A stretch of DNA of 47,496 bases from CAZOZP01 sp964584325. Its GTDB lineage: Bacteria > Bacteroidota > Ignavibacteria > Ignavibacteriales > Melioribacteraceae. The position numbers and the translations under genes were made by a program. The stretch is from positions 1-47,496 of the forward strand of contig CAZOZP010000025.1 of the NCBI GenBank assembly GCA_964584325.1, written 5' to 3'. Below are positions 8,691 through 17,911 of this stretch, in pieces; the first letter of the stretch is position 1; each line of letters starts with the position of its first letter. Under the pieces are notes generated by a model. That model did not search any database and was not told where the DNA came from. It saw nothing but the letters and a program-made list of their open reading frames with translations.

Positions 8691-9819
8691 TCAGCATCAG
8701 AGTTATATCATCATCAAACTCGTTATTTGTAAATGCAGTAAAATCATTTTTAACTGATTCAAGAGCATCAGCTCCTACCGGAATATTCTGTATAGCATCG
8801 TCAAGCCTTGCCGTACCGAATTGCTCTCCATTCTTATCCCGACTGTCTGTAATTCCGTCTGTTATAAGAAATACACAATCTCCCGGCTGCATCTCTATCT
8901 TGCTATCGTTGTACATACCTTCTTCACTGAAACCAAGCAGAAGTCCCTTCGACTGGATTTTCGTAACCGAACCGTCAGACGCTTTACGGTAAAGAATTGG
9001 TAAGTCGCCTGCACCTGAATAGAGCATTGTATTTGTCTTTTTATTAAGAGTAATGATGGATAATGTCGTAAACACCTCTGATATTCTTTGATCACGGTAA
9101 ATGGCTTTGTTTACCTCGTTCATAATATGACCGGGATTCAGTTCCTTTTCATTTTGAATTGCAACTCGGACAGTACTCCTTACGTAACCGGCGTAGGCTA
9201 CTGCAAAATACCATGCACCCCATCGTTTTCCCATTACATCACCAAGGAATACGACGATATTATCTTCGTCAACTTCAATATAATCAAGGAAATCTCCACC
9301 GGGAATATTTTTAAAAGGAATGTGCCAATGTCTGATATCGTATCCGGCAAATTCAGGAAATTCATCCGGAACTACTCTTGCACCCATATTATCAACTGCT
9401 TTATTGAGTTCATCAACAACTTTTTTGCGTTCTCTTCCTTTTGATTTTATTATGGCGCCAACCTTTGTTGTAACAATTTTAGGGCTGGCTGTTTTTAATA
9501 AATAGTCCTCTATCTCAAGATCATAGCCATTCAGAATATCCTGCTCCTCACCTTTTGCAGTCAAAAACACAAAAGGAATATCTCTTACTTCAGCATCTGC
9601 GAGCAAGAGCTTTCTAAATTCAAACCCGTCAACTTCAGGCATCATGACATCGCTTACGATAATATCAGGCTGAAACTTCTTAGCCGTCTCGTAGCCAAGT
9701 CTTCCGTTAATTGCAATCTGGCAGTTATAACCTGCCTTAACAAAATAGAGGTGAAACAGTTTTGCAATGTTGGGTTCATCCTCAACCAGCAGTACTTTTA
9801 AGAGATTTTCATTTTCCAT
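8674..9819 (-). CDS. Response regulator with PP2C/SpoIIE-type serine phosphatase output (RsbU-like)
   Basis: The 381-residue protein starts with a receiver domain (about 8-125) with acidic pocket LLVEDE, phospho-acceptor Asp in IIVSDVMMPEVDG, and LTAKGEE. A short helical linker leads to a SpoIIE/PP2C-type phosphatase domain (about 165-381). Its metal-binding residues appear in PGGDFLDY, FLGDVMGKRWGAWY, ITDGITDSRD and FDDDITLML. Such proteins dephosphorylate serine-phosphorylated STAS anti-sigma-factor antagonists when the receiver is activated. It is the last gene of a three-gene operon with a sigma-54 activator (13 bp upstream) and a histidine kinase. The three STAS genes at 14825-17597 are natural candidate substrates. 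Confidence 0.93.
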   Translation of the reverse strand: MENENLLKVLLVEDEPNIAKLFHLYFVKAGYNCQIAINGRLGYETAKKFQPDIIVSDVMMPEVDGFEFRKLLLADAEVRDIPFVFLTAKGEEQDILNGYDLEIEDYLLKTASPKIVTTKVGAIIKSKGRERKKVVDELNKAVDNMGARVVPDEFPEFAGYDIRHWHIPFKNIPGGDFLDYIEVDEDNIVVFLGDVMGKRWGAWYFAVAYAGYVRSTVRVAIQNEKELNPGHIMNEVNKAIYRDQRISEVFTTLSIITLNKKTNTMLYSGAGDLPILYRKASDGSVTKIQSKGLLLGFSEEGMYNDSKIEMQPGDCVFLITDGITDSRDKNGEQFGTARLDDAIQNIPVGADALESVKNDFTAFTNNEFDDDITLMLIKAKE

Positions 9820-9832
9820 AGCAAGCTTTCAT

Positions 9833-11212
9833 TTATTTATTAATTTCTATATTATATTTTTCGATCAATCTATATAAAGTAGCTCTTCCTAACTGAAGAC
9901 TCCTGGCAGCTTCAACTATATTATTGTTCGATACATATAGTGCGTGTTTCAGTGCTTCTTTTTTTAATTTTTCAAATGGAATAACAGGCATCTCAGAACC
10001 GAACAGCACAGGCGGAGCATCGGTAGCAGTGTTTCCTTTAACATTTTGTATTGCCGGAGGAAGATCAGCTACTTCTATAACATCATTGTCAGCAACTATT
10101 ATACATCGTTCAACAGTATTTTCAAGCTCTCTTATATTTCCGGGCCAATCATAATTATACATCAGCTTAAGACTCTTTTTCGAAAAACCCTTTATCTCCC
10201 TTGATAATTTTTTATTGAACGATTCAATAAAATAATTAATTAGCGGCATAATGTCGCTTCGTCTTTCTCTGAGCGGAGGGATATGAATAGGGAATGAATT
10301 GAGTCTGTAGAACAGATCTTCCCTGAATCTTTTTGCTTCTACTTCTTCTTTTAAATTGCGGTTTGTTGCCGAAATAATTCTCACATCTGTTTTAATTATT
10401 TCGTTGCCTCCAATTCTTTCGAACTCTTTCTGCTGAATAACTCTCAGAATTTTTGCTTGCAGTGCCATTTCTAGTTCACCGACCTCATCAAGAAAAAGCG
10501 TACCGCCGTTTGCAATTTCAAATTTCCCTTCTTTTCTTTTATAAGCACCGGTAAAGGATCCTTTTTCATGACCGAATAATTCACTTTCAAGCAGCTCCCT
10601 TGGAATTGATGCACAGTTTACCACTACAAGCGGAAAATCTTTTCTTGACCCGTTGTGATGAATTGCCTTAGCGATTAATTCCTTACCTGTTCCGCTTTCT
10701 CCGGTAATCAAAACTGTTATGTCATTATCAAGAACTTTTGAGACAAGTCTGAAAACATCCTGCATTTTTTGATCAACGGAAATAATCTGATCAAAACTAT
10801 ATTTTAATGCAACTTCATCTCTAAGTAAAGACAATTGTTTAGTTAGTTCATAATGTTTTATTGCGTTGCGAATTGCCGGTTCCAGTCTGTTTGAATCAAT
10901 CGGTTTAGGAAAATAATCATAAGCTCCCAATTTTATAGATTCAATAGCAACTTCGATATCGCCTTGTGCAGAAAGCATTATCACAGGTATATCCGGTTCA
11001 GCAAGTTTAATTTTCTTAAGTACTTCTAACCCGTTAATATCAGGAAGCATAATATCAAGGAGCACCAATGCAGGCTTCTCATAAAGTGCCCTCAGGGCAT
11101 CTGTACCGGATTGAAACGTGCGTATTTCAAATCCCCATTTATCTTTTACCCAAAATGAGAGAAGTTTAAGTATTGAAGGCTCATCATCTATTATAAAAAT
11201 AGGGTTATTCAT
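9833..11212 (-). CDS. NtrC-family sigma-54-dependent response regulator
   Basis: The 459-residue protein has a receiver domain (about 5-118, Asp in LVLLDIMLPDING), an AAA+ sigma-54 interaction domain (about 145-375) and a Fis-type helix-turn-helix at the end (VEAARSLQLGRATLYRLI). The AAA+ part shows Walker A GESGTGKE, the sigma-54 contact loop as GSFTGA, Walker B GTLFLDEVGEL and FREDLFYRLN. The loop is usually GAFTGA; the Ala to Ser change is a known natural variant and should be tolerated. The ATG directly abuts the stop of the upstream kinase gene, which strongly suggests they are partners. It should activate RpoN-dependent promoters; no such promoter was identified here. Confidence 0.95.
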   Translation of the reverse strand: MNNPIFIIDDEPSILKLLSFWVKDKWGFEIRTFQSGTDALRALYEKPALVLLDIMLPDINGLEVLKKIKLAEPDIPVIMLSAQGDIEVAIESIKLGAYDYFPKPIDSNRLEPAIRNAIKHYELTKQLSLLRDEVALKYSFDQIISVDQKMQDVFRLVSKVLDNDITVLITGESGTGKELIAKAIHHNGSRKDFPLVVVNCASIPRELLESELFGHEKGSFTGAYKRKEGKFEIANGGTLFLDEVGELEMALQAKILRVIQQKEFERIGGNEIIKTDVRIISATNRNLKEEVEAKRFREDLFYRLNSFPIHIPPLRERRSDIMPLINYFIESFNKKLSREIKGFSKKSLKLMYNYDWPGNIRELENTVERCIIVADNDVIEVADLPPAIQNVKGNTATDAPPVLFGSEMPVIPFEKLKKEALKHALYVSNNNIVEAARSLQLGRATLYRLIEKYNIEINK

Positions 11213-13492
11213 TTATCTGCCTTCCTTTTTTGGTAATCTTATTATAAAAGTTGTACCTTCATTTAATTCACTTCTTACGCGAAGCAGTCCTTTGTGCAAA
11301 TCAACAATTTGCTTAACTACTACTAATCCGAAGCCTGCTCCGGGTTTTTGGGTCCCGGGTCTGCTTACTTTATGAAATTTCTGAAATAGTTTCGGCAGTT
11401 CTTCCTCAGCAATGCCTATTCCTGTATCTGAAACAATTAATTCTACTTCTTCAAGGAAATCCTGCACAGAAACAGTTATTCTGCCGCCCTGATTTGTAAA
11501 TTTCACGGCATTTGACAAAAGATGACTGACCACTTTGGCTATTCTGTCTTTATCACCAACCATCATCACTTCAGAATCAGGAATTTCCTGTGTTATCACA
11601 ATTTCTTTTTCTTCTGCAGCTTTAGTATAACTTTCAATTGCAAGTAAAGTAACTTCAGCTAAGTTAAACTCAGATTTGTGAAGTACATCTTTAACTGTTT
11701 CCAATTTTGAAAAATCGAGTACATCGTTAATAAGTTTTGCCAGCCTCTTCCCTTCACTTAGAATAATGTCATTAAATTCATAAATCATCTCAGCAGGCAT
11801 TTCTCTGTCTGAAGCAATTGTTTCGGCAAAACCTACAATTGAGGCTAATGGAGTCCGCAGTTCATGAGAAACATTGGATATAAACTCATTTTTAAGTTTA
11901 TTGAGTTCTTCAAGTACAGACAACTGCTGCTTCGCCCTATCTCTTTCAATTGATATAATCCTGTTTGCTTCTACAAGTTTTGCATTAAGGTCTTTCAGCT
12001 TATTTTCATCATTCAGACGGCTGGTAATATCCCTTCCGAATCCAACCATTCCAATCAGTTTATTATTTACCCTCAGCGATTGTGCCTGTATTTCCAGAAT
12101 AACTTTCTTTCCATATTTATCCTTGAAAAACGCCTCGAAGGATACTACTTCATTGCTCGAAAGAATTTTTTGAAATGCCAGAGCTATATCCGACTTATTT
12201 TTCTCTTCAATAAAATCCATAAAATGACGGCCGATAAAATCCTCTGTTTTATAGCCCATTGAAACAGCACCACTTGAATTTACTGAAACATAATAACCAT
12301 ATGCATTCAAGTTAAAAATTAAATCGTTGGCTGTTTCAACTAGAATTCTGAATTTTTCCTCTGCATTTTCAAGTTCAGTGCGAATTTTATGCTGCATTGT
12401 GATATCGTTAATTACACCTACAACTCTTACAATTTGTCCATTTTCATATATTGGGATTGCCGAATGCCTTAAGTAGTGCAAAAGCCCTTTTTTGTCCAGG
12501 AAAGGATATTCAAAAATGGAATTAAGACCTTTGCGTAAATCATTAATGAACTTTTTGAATCCGGGAAAGTATTTCTTATCTATTCTTCTAAGCAGAAAAT
12601 ATTTTTTTGTTTCAAATTCTTCTTTGGTAAAGCCGAGCATTCTGCTTAGCGCATCACTTATAAAAAAGTATTTACTGCCGCAAAGTGTAGAGGAATATAG
12701 TATTGAATCTATATTCTTTGTTGTCTCTAAAATGAAATTTTCCTTTTTCACGAAAGTGCTTATATCCTGGAAAATCATCATTATATATATATTCCCGGAT
12801 GTTGAATCATCAACTCTTTTAGAAGTTAAAAGAAAATTATATTCTTTTTTACTTTTTGATAGATAGATAAGTTTATATGTCTTTTCCGCAGGAGATGTCA
12901 GAATTTCCGGAAGTATTTCTTTATTAAAACTTTGTTTCTCTTTTAATTCATTAAAAAATGTAATATCGTTATTTCTTGAAACCAACTGATTCTGGTCGAA
13001 ATAGCCATTAAGCACTTTGTTTGCAAAAACCCTGTTTCCTTTCTTGTCGGTCAGCATTATTCCAAAATCAAAATTGTCAAAAAACGCGAAAGGAGAAATT
13101 GCTGAACTTTCTTCATTTTGAGTGTAAAGCAAATCCTTGATTATCAAATAAAGTTTCTTTAATGAATTCTTTGAGAGTGGCTCGGCTTTTTGCTTATATA
13201 AATAAATCAGAAAGAACTTAATCGGTGAAAATGATGATTCAAAAGTATTAAAGCTACATACCTTATGATTCATTTTTAAGGCTATTCGCGGAGAATAATC
13301 TTCGTTGAATATCAGGTGTTTCTGATCCTTGATATCACTAATCAAAGAATTTATGTAAGATTTGTTCTCCTTAACCGGGCCGCATAAAGCTACCGGGGAA
13401 ACATCGTTTTCAAATATTTGAAAAAGCGCCACAGAATCAGCAGCGGAAATTTCCTGAACAAGGTCAATTATGTTAGTTAGCGAGTATCCCAT
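11213..13492 (-). CDS. Soluble multi-PAS sensor histidine kinase
   Basis: The 759-residue kinase has no membrane segment, so it senses a cytoplasmic signal. Residues 1-130 look like a GAF-type or other sensory domain of low conservation. Three PAS-like domains follow at about 135-250, 265-375 and 385-500; the last ends with VGFGRDITSR. A coiled coil leads to the H-box FISNVSHELRTPLASIVGF, and the ATPase domain shows LLSNAVKFT, SDTGIGIAEEEL and GAGFGLVVVKQ. It is the first gene of the operon that continues into the sigma-54 activator with no gap, then the receiver-phosphatase. One kinase may therefore feed two different response regulators: gene expression through sigma-54 and partner switching through the phosphatase. 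Confidence 0.94.
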   Translation of the reverse strand: MGYSLTNIIDLVQEISAADSVALFQIFENDVSPVALCGPVKENKSYINSLISDIKDQKHLIFNEDYSPRIALKMNHKVCSFNTFESSFSPIKFFLIYLYKQKAEPLSKNSLKKLYLIIKDLLYTQNEESSAISPFAFFDNFDFGIMLTDKKGNRVFANKVLNGYFDQNQLVSRNNDITFFNELKEKQSFNKEILPEILTSPAEKTYKLIYLSKSKKEYNFLLTSKRVDDSTSGNIYIMMIFQDISTFVKKENFILETTKNIDSILYSSTLCGSKYFFISDALSRMLGFTKEEFETKKYFLLRRIDKKYFPGFKKFINDLRKGLNSIFEYPFLDKKGLLHYLRHSAIPIYENGQIVRVVGVINDITMQHKIRTELENAEEKFRILVETANDLIFNLNAYGYYVSVNSSGAVSMGYKTEDFIGRHFMDFIEEKNKSDIALAFQKILSSNEVVSFEAFFKDKYGKKVILEIQAQSLRVNNKLIGMVGFGRDITSRLNDENKLKDLNAKLVEANRIISIERDRAKQQLSVLEELNKLKNEFISNVSHELRTPLASIVGFAETIASDREMPAEMIYEFNDIILSEGKRLAKLINDVLDFSKLETVKDVLHKSEFNLAEVTLLAIESYTKAAEEKEIVITQEIPDSEVMMVGDKDRIAKVVSHLLSNAVKFTNQGGRITVSVQDFLEEVELIVSDTGIGIAEEELPKLFQKFHKVSRPGTQKPGAGFGLVVVKQIVDLHKGLLRVRSELNEGTTFIIRLPKKEGR

Positions 13493-13599
13493 TCAGCTCT
13501 GTATGATAAGTTTTTTGCATCCAAAAATGGCAAATGGAAATATTTTTAATTATATATGAATTCAAATTTAATAAAATTTAGATAAAAGCAAATATCATA

Positions 13600-14823
13600 A
13601 TGAGACAAAACATAAATCCAAAGCCTGAACTCCTTGCACCTGCAGGTAACCTTAAAATGCTTAATGCTGCAATTCATAATGGAGCAGATGCTGTTTATTT
13701 TGGTTTAGATAAATTCAATATGCGTGCCAAGGCTAACAATTTCAATCCTGACAATTTAGCCTCAACTATTGCTCTCTGCCACGAAAACAATGTAAAGGCA
13801 CATCTTACATTAAATAGTATTATTTATGAAAATGAACTCTCTGAACTTGAGAATACGGTACTGCTTGCCAAAGAATCCGGTATTGATTTAATAATATGCT
13901 GGGATATGGCTGTTATCAGCCTTTGTGTTAAATACGGAGTCCCATTTTGTATCAGCACTCAGGCATCAATATCTAATAGTTTATCTGCAAATTATTTTGC
14001 AAATCTCGGTGCCGATAGAATAGTACTTGCCCGTGAATGTACACTTGAGCAGATCAAAGAGATACGCAAAAACACAAATGTCCAAATTGAGTCATTTATT
14101 CACGGTGCTATGTGTATTGCAATTAGCGGACGCTGTTTTATGAGTCATAGTATTTTTTCCAAAAGTGCAAACCGCGGCGAATGTATCCAGCCTTGTCGAA
14201 GAGAATATAAAATTATTGATAATGACAGCGGCAATGAAATGATTCTTGGGGATGATTATGTGCTATCTCCTAAAGACTTGTGTTCAATAATGTTCATAGA
14301 CAAACTAATTGAGGCAGGTATTAACTCTTTTAAAATTGAAGGACGAAAAAGATCTCCTGAATATGTTGCTGCCGTATGCAGTGTATATAGAGAAGCTATA
14401 GACCTTCACTATAACGACGCACTTGATGATAATAAAAAGACTGAATTATTCAAGAGGCTGAAAAAGGTTTATAACAGAGGATTCTCGGCCGGTTTTTATT
14501 TCGGCAAACCGGATTCTGAAGCATATACTTCACAATATGGCAGTATTGCTGAAACAAAAAAAATGTACATCGGAAAAGTAATCAATTATTTTAAAAAGAC
14601 CGGCATTGCCCACCTTAAACTCGAGGCCGGTAACATTGAAATAGGAGATGAAGTTTACTTTATCGGGAATAATACAGGGGTTTTTGAGACTGAAATAAGA
14701 AAAATAGTCGTTAATAACGAGGATGCTCAAATTGCATTTAAAGGTACAGATGCAACAATACCTGTTGACAAACCCGTGAGAATTAATGATGAACTTTACA
14801 AGATAATTAATGTAAAAAAATAA
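13600..14823 (+). CDS. Peptidase U32-family protein, probable tRNA/rRNA hydroxylation enzyme (TrhP/YegQ-like)
   Basis: The 407-residue protein is a U32-family member. It starts with PELLAPAGNLKMLNAAIHNG and carries the signature IHGAMCIAISGRCFMS with ANRGECIQPCRREY. Despite the peptidase name, characterised bacterial relatives (TrhP/YegQ, RlhA) act with prephenate to hydroxylate tRNA or rRNA. The conserved cysteines fit an Fe-S-dependent role. The length matches the shorter TrhP-type proteins rather than the 650-residue RlhA. It is transcribed divergently from the histidine kinase and converges on the small STAS gene with a single base between stop codons. Confidence 0.88.
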   Translation: MRQNINPKPELLAPAGNLKMLNAAIHNGADAVYFGLDKFNMRAKANNFNPDNLASTIALCHENNVKAHLTLNSIIYENELSELENTVLLAKESGIDLIICWDMAVISLCVKYGVPFCISTQASISNSLSANYFANLGADRIVLARECTLEQIKEIRKNTNVQIESFIHGAMCIAISGRCFMSHSIFSKSANRGECIQPCRREYKIIDNDSGNEMILGDDYVLSPKDLCSIMFIDKLIEAGINSFKIEGRKRSPEYVAAVCSVYREAIDLHYNDALDDNKKTELFKRLKKVYNRGFSAGFYFGKPDSEAYTSQYGSIAETKKMYIGKVINYFKKTGIAHLKLEAGNIEIGDEVYFIGNNTGVFETEIRKIVVNNEDAQIAFKGTDATIPVDKPVRINDELYKIINVKK

Positions 14824-14824
14824 C

Positions 14825-15163
14825 TCAGTTGAAACTGCCTATAGCTTCATCGTAGTTGGAAAATATCTTGAAAACCTTATCCATTCGTGTTAGAACGAAT
14901 ACACTTGAAGGAGTGTCTTTATTAATAAGAAGTCTTAAATCTGAACTATGAGACGAAGCTTTCTTCAATCCGGCAACCAAAGCACCCAGAAACGTAGAAT
15001 CTACAAAAGCACAGCGACTAAGATCTATAAGAACTTTAACTGCACCTTTTTCTAAAGCATCCATCAGGTAATTTTTAAAACTGGAGGCATCTTCTACAGT
15101 TGCCTTGTTGAGCAGAACAGAGATGAGTGTAACATCCCCAATTGTATCGGTCTCGTAATACAT
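14825..15163 (-). CDS. STAS-domain protein, anti-sigma factor antagonist-like
   Basis: The 112-residue protein is a single STAS domain of the SpoIIAA/RsbV type. The phosphorylation loop reads FVDSTFLGALVAGLKKA; the serine after the aspartate corresponds to the phosphorylated Ser58 of SpoIIAA. STAS antagonists of this kind bind an anti-sigma kinase when unphosphorylated and are released when phosphorylated. It is the last of three STAS genes on this strand, 24 bp after the next one, and the three share the FKxYxM and DSTFLGALVA segments. No anti-sigma factor kinase gene is visible in the window. Confidence 0.9.
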   Translation of the reverse strand: MYYETDTIGDVTLISVLLNKATVEDASSFKNYLMDALEKGAVKVLIDLSRCAFVDSTFLGALVAGLKKASSHSSDLRLLINKDTPSSVFVLTRMDKVFKIFSNYDEAIGSFN

Positions 15164-15187
15164 TTAATTAAGATATAAGTTATGAAA

Positions 15188-15529
15188 TCAGGAATTAAAC
15201 TTTGCGATGGCCTCATCGATATCGGTAAATATCTTGAAAATCTTGTCCATACGGGTCTGTCCGAAAATGACGGCATGTGCAGTATTATTATATACCAGCA
15301 TAAGATCACCATTCTTGGAAGTAACACGTTTCAGACAGGCAACCAACGCTCCTAAAAACGTTGAATCAATAAAATCACAGGGACTAAGATCAATAATGAT
15401 TTTGGATGCCCCGTTGTCAATTTCCCCCATAACATATTCTTTGAACTTAATGGCTTTATCAAGAGTAGCCCGGCTAAGAAAAACTGTAATTAATGTGATA
15501 TCATCAATGTGTTTGGTTTCGTATGCCAT
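15188..15529 (-). CDS. STAS-domain protein, anti-sigma factor antagonist-like
   Basis: This 113-residue single STAS domain is a close paralogue of the product at 14825-15163. It has the phospho-loop CDFIDSTFLGALVACLKRV and the same carboxy-terminal TRMDKIFKIFTDIDEAIAKF segment. It should be controlled by serine phosphorylation and dephosphorylation. A CRP-type palindrome (15639-15654) lies about 110 bp upstream of its ATG, so this gene and the following STAS gene may have their own promoter. Confidence 0.9.
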   Translation of the reverse strand: MAYETKHIDDITLITVFLSRATLDKAIKFKEYVMGEIDNGASKIIIDLSPCDFIDSTFLGALVACLKRVTSKNGDLMLVYNNTAHAVIFGQTRMDKIFKIFTDIDEAIAKFNS

Positions 15530-15638
15530 ATTCTTATAATCTTAATATTACAAAGGATAAATATAAATTAAATAATCATAAACTGAAAGAACTTAAAAAA
15601 ATTTTAATGATGTTAATTTAATATTTTCCGAGTTTTCT

Positions 15639-15654
15639 CGTGATATAGATCACA
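15639..15654. promoter_or_regulatory. CRP/FNR-family operator-like palindrome
   Basis: The sequence CGTGATATAGATCACA matches the E. coli CRP consensus TGTGATCTAGATCACA at 14 of 16 positions, and GTGAT/ATCAC form perfect arms. It sits in the 126-bp gap between the long STAS gene and the middle STAS gene, about 110 bp upstream of the latter's start. A CRP-family activator could act here. On the minus strand it is followed by a short CGAG-AAAA-CTCG hairpin, so a role in the 3' end of the upstream transcript is the alternative. No regulator of this family is encoded in the window. Confidence 0.5.
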
Positions 15655-15655
15655 T

Positions 15656-17597
15656 TTAAGAGAAACTCTTAATGGCTGAATCAAGATCTTCAAAAATTTT
15701 GAAAATTTTATCCATTCCGGCAATAATAAATAACATTGATATCATTTTCTGATTGCAAACAAGTTTCAGTTCACCTTTCTTTGCTGTTACTTTCTTTAAA
15801 GATGCAACTAAAGCACCTAAGAAAGTAGAATCTATGTAATCAGTTTCACTTAGATCAACAACTAATTTCACATTGTTGGAATTGATTGTTGCCATCATAT
15901 ATTCTTTAAATTCTAAAGCATCTTCAACAGTGCTGGTATCAAGATTAACTGTAACTATTGTAATATCTCCGACATTCGACTTGATAAATTTATGCGATGT
16001 TACAGTCTCTTCAACCGGAGCAAGAGGAATGTCTTCAGTTTTAATTTCTTCTTCAACTGACTCGCGTGCTTGTTGAACATTTTCAATCTCTTCAATCAGT
16101 ACTTCATCCTTGCGTTCTTCATTCCGGTTAGATGAAAATCCTTGTCCGGAAGGCATCTTATCGGATATGAAACTGCCGAATTTTTCATTTGAGGAATCTG
16201 AATCGAATTCATCAAACGATGGCATGTCAACCTGAGAATCATCGTTAAAATCTGAAATTCCCTTTGCTACAATCTGTTCCTTTGGTTCTTCAGGCTGTGT
16301 TGGTATATCTTCAACAACAGGAGCTGTAAATTCAGTTGTAAACGAATCATTGTAAAAATTAGTATCTTGAGCAAATGGATTGTATCCGCCTCCGAAAGGA
16401 TCATCATAACCTAAAGAATCAGTCGGGAGGGTAAATGTATCCCCACTGTCAAACGACGGCATCTGAGGTTCGGCAAATCCGAACTGATTATCCATTTCAG
16501 GCATAATTTCTTGCTGTTCTTCTTCTGTTTCTTCAGCAACAGGTTCAACGGCTTCTTCAACTACTGCTTCAGGTTCTTCTTCTATTACAGGTTCAACGGC
16601 TTCTTCAATTACTGCTTCAGGTTCTTCTTCTATTACAGGTTCAGCGGCTTCTTCAACTACTGCTTCAGGTTCTTCTTCTATTACAGGTTCAGCGGCTTCT
16701 TCAACTACTGCTTCAGGTTCTTCTTCTATTACAGGTTCGGCAGCTTCTTCAACTACTGCTTCAGGTTCTTCTTCTATTACAGGTTCAGCGGCTTCTTNNN
16801 NNNNNNNNNNNNNNNNNNNNNNNNNNNNNNNNNNNNNNNNNNNNNNNNNNNNNNNNNNNNNNNNNNNNNNNNNNNNNNNNNNNNNNNNNNNNNNNNNCAG
16901 GTTCAGCGGCTTCTTCAACTACTGCTTCAGGTTCTTCTTCTATTACAGGTTCAGCGGCTTCTTCTATGCTAAATGGATTATTATCAGGAATAACAATGTC
17001 TCCGAGGAAAATATTATCATCAGGCATTGTGTACATATCGTTTAATATGCTCCCCGAATTTCCGAAAGAGAATGCGTCATCAATCTTGAATTCCATTCCG
17101 TTTGAAATATCATCAGCAGGAAGTGATTCAGACTTATTGAAACTGAGATCAAATTCTTTGTTTTCGGGCGATTTAACTTCAGCCGGCTTTTCAGGTTCTT
17201 TTTGAGCCTGAACCTGAGGTTTAATTTCAGCTGCGGGTTTCTGCTTTTCTTCAGCCGCAGGGGTCTGAACAGGTTCTTCTTCTTTATCTGATTTCTTGCC
17301 GAAGAATTTAATAGGTTTCTTTGGTTCTTCAGTTTTAATCTTAAGCTTGAATTCCTTTTCTGATTTCTCAGCTTTTTCAGCTTTTTCTATGGCTTCCTGT
17401 TCAGCGGCTTTTGCTTCTGCTTCCAGTCTTTCCTGTTCCTGCTGCTGTTCAAGCGCAACCTGTGCATCATACTCATCTTCTTCAACTTTGGATTTGAATT
17501 TTAATTTTTTAACAACGGCAGGTTTCTCGCCGTCTTTAACAAAGCGGGTTTGTATTCCAAAGTTGTGTGTTTTTTGTGTCTGATTGTAAAACTTCAT
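15656..17597 (-). CDS. Long STAS-domain protein with Glu/Pro tandem repeats, interrupted by an assembly gap
   Basis: Two reading frames on the minus strand belong to one gene. The amino-terminal part (from 17597) is charged and low in complexity, rich in Glu, Lys and Ala, with a coiled-coil-like stretch at about residues 40-85. It enters tandem copies of a 16-residue unit (EAAEPVIEEEPEAVVE). A 100-N gap breaks the array, and the frame resumes one base out of register, as expected for a gap of nominal length. After more repeats and a Phe/Asp-rich linker the protein ends in a STAS domain (last 110 residues) with TDYIDSTFLGALVASLKKV. About 614 residues are visible. The product is probably a STAS antagonist on a long acidic, disordered stalk. 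It lies first in the run of three STAS genes. Confidence 0.82.
16538..16963 (-). repeat. 48-bp in-frame tandem repeat encoding a 16-residue Glu/Pro unit
   Basis: Near-identical 48-bp units encode EAAEPVIEEEPEAVVE with small changes (EAVEP, EAVIE, then the final EPVAEE). About five and a half units are visible downstream of the gap in reading direction and about one and a half before it. The unit is a multiple of three, so copy number can change without breaking the frame. The true copy number is hidden by the N run. Confidence 0.9.
16798..16897. other. Assembly gap of 100 N inside a tandem repeat
   Basis: The run is exactly 100 N, a conventional placeholder for unknown length. The reading frames on its two sides differ by one base, so the real length is not 100. 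The apparent frame break is an artefact. Confidence 0.95.
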
Positions 17598-17911
17598 AAA
17601 TTCAGCTCAGTCTTAATTTTTTCATTTCAATATATTAAATTACCAATAAATAACATTACAGAGAAATGCAATTAAATTATCGAAATATTTTTGGAAAAAT
17701 AAAAGAAAAAATCCATAAATACTAATCATTTCAACACTTCGATAATTTTTATTTATCAAACGATTACCATAATAAATCAAAAGCTTTTTCAGAATATACT
17801 AAATATAAAACTTTTTGCTTTTGCCAAAGAATTATCAAAAGAACTTCAAAACATTTAATAAATTATATTAATTTTCACTATTAAATATTTAACCATAAAA
17901 ATGAGCAGGCG
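17598..17911. other. AT-rich divergent promoter region
   Basis: This region lies between the long STAS gene and the GH13 amylase gene and must carry both promoters. It is very AT-rich with several A and T runs. I see no RNA gene, no clear operator and no open frame worth reporting. Confidence 0.5.

Noticed and set aside
16785..16918. Frameshift or pseudogene in the long STAS gene
   Set aside because: The frame change coincides with the 100-N placeholder, so it reflects unknown gap length.
16511..16972. Plus-strand frame rich in Phe and Tyr
   Set aside because: It is the antisense shadow of the Glu/Pro repeat in the long STAS gene and has no independent support.
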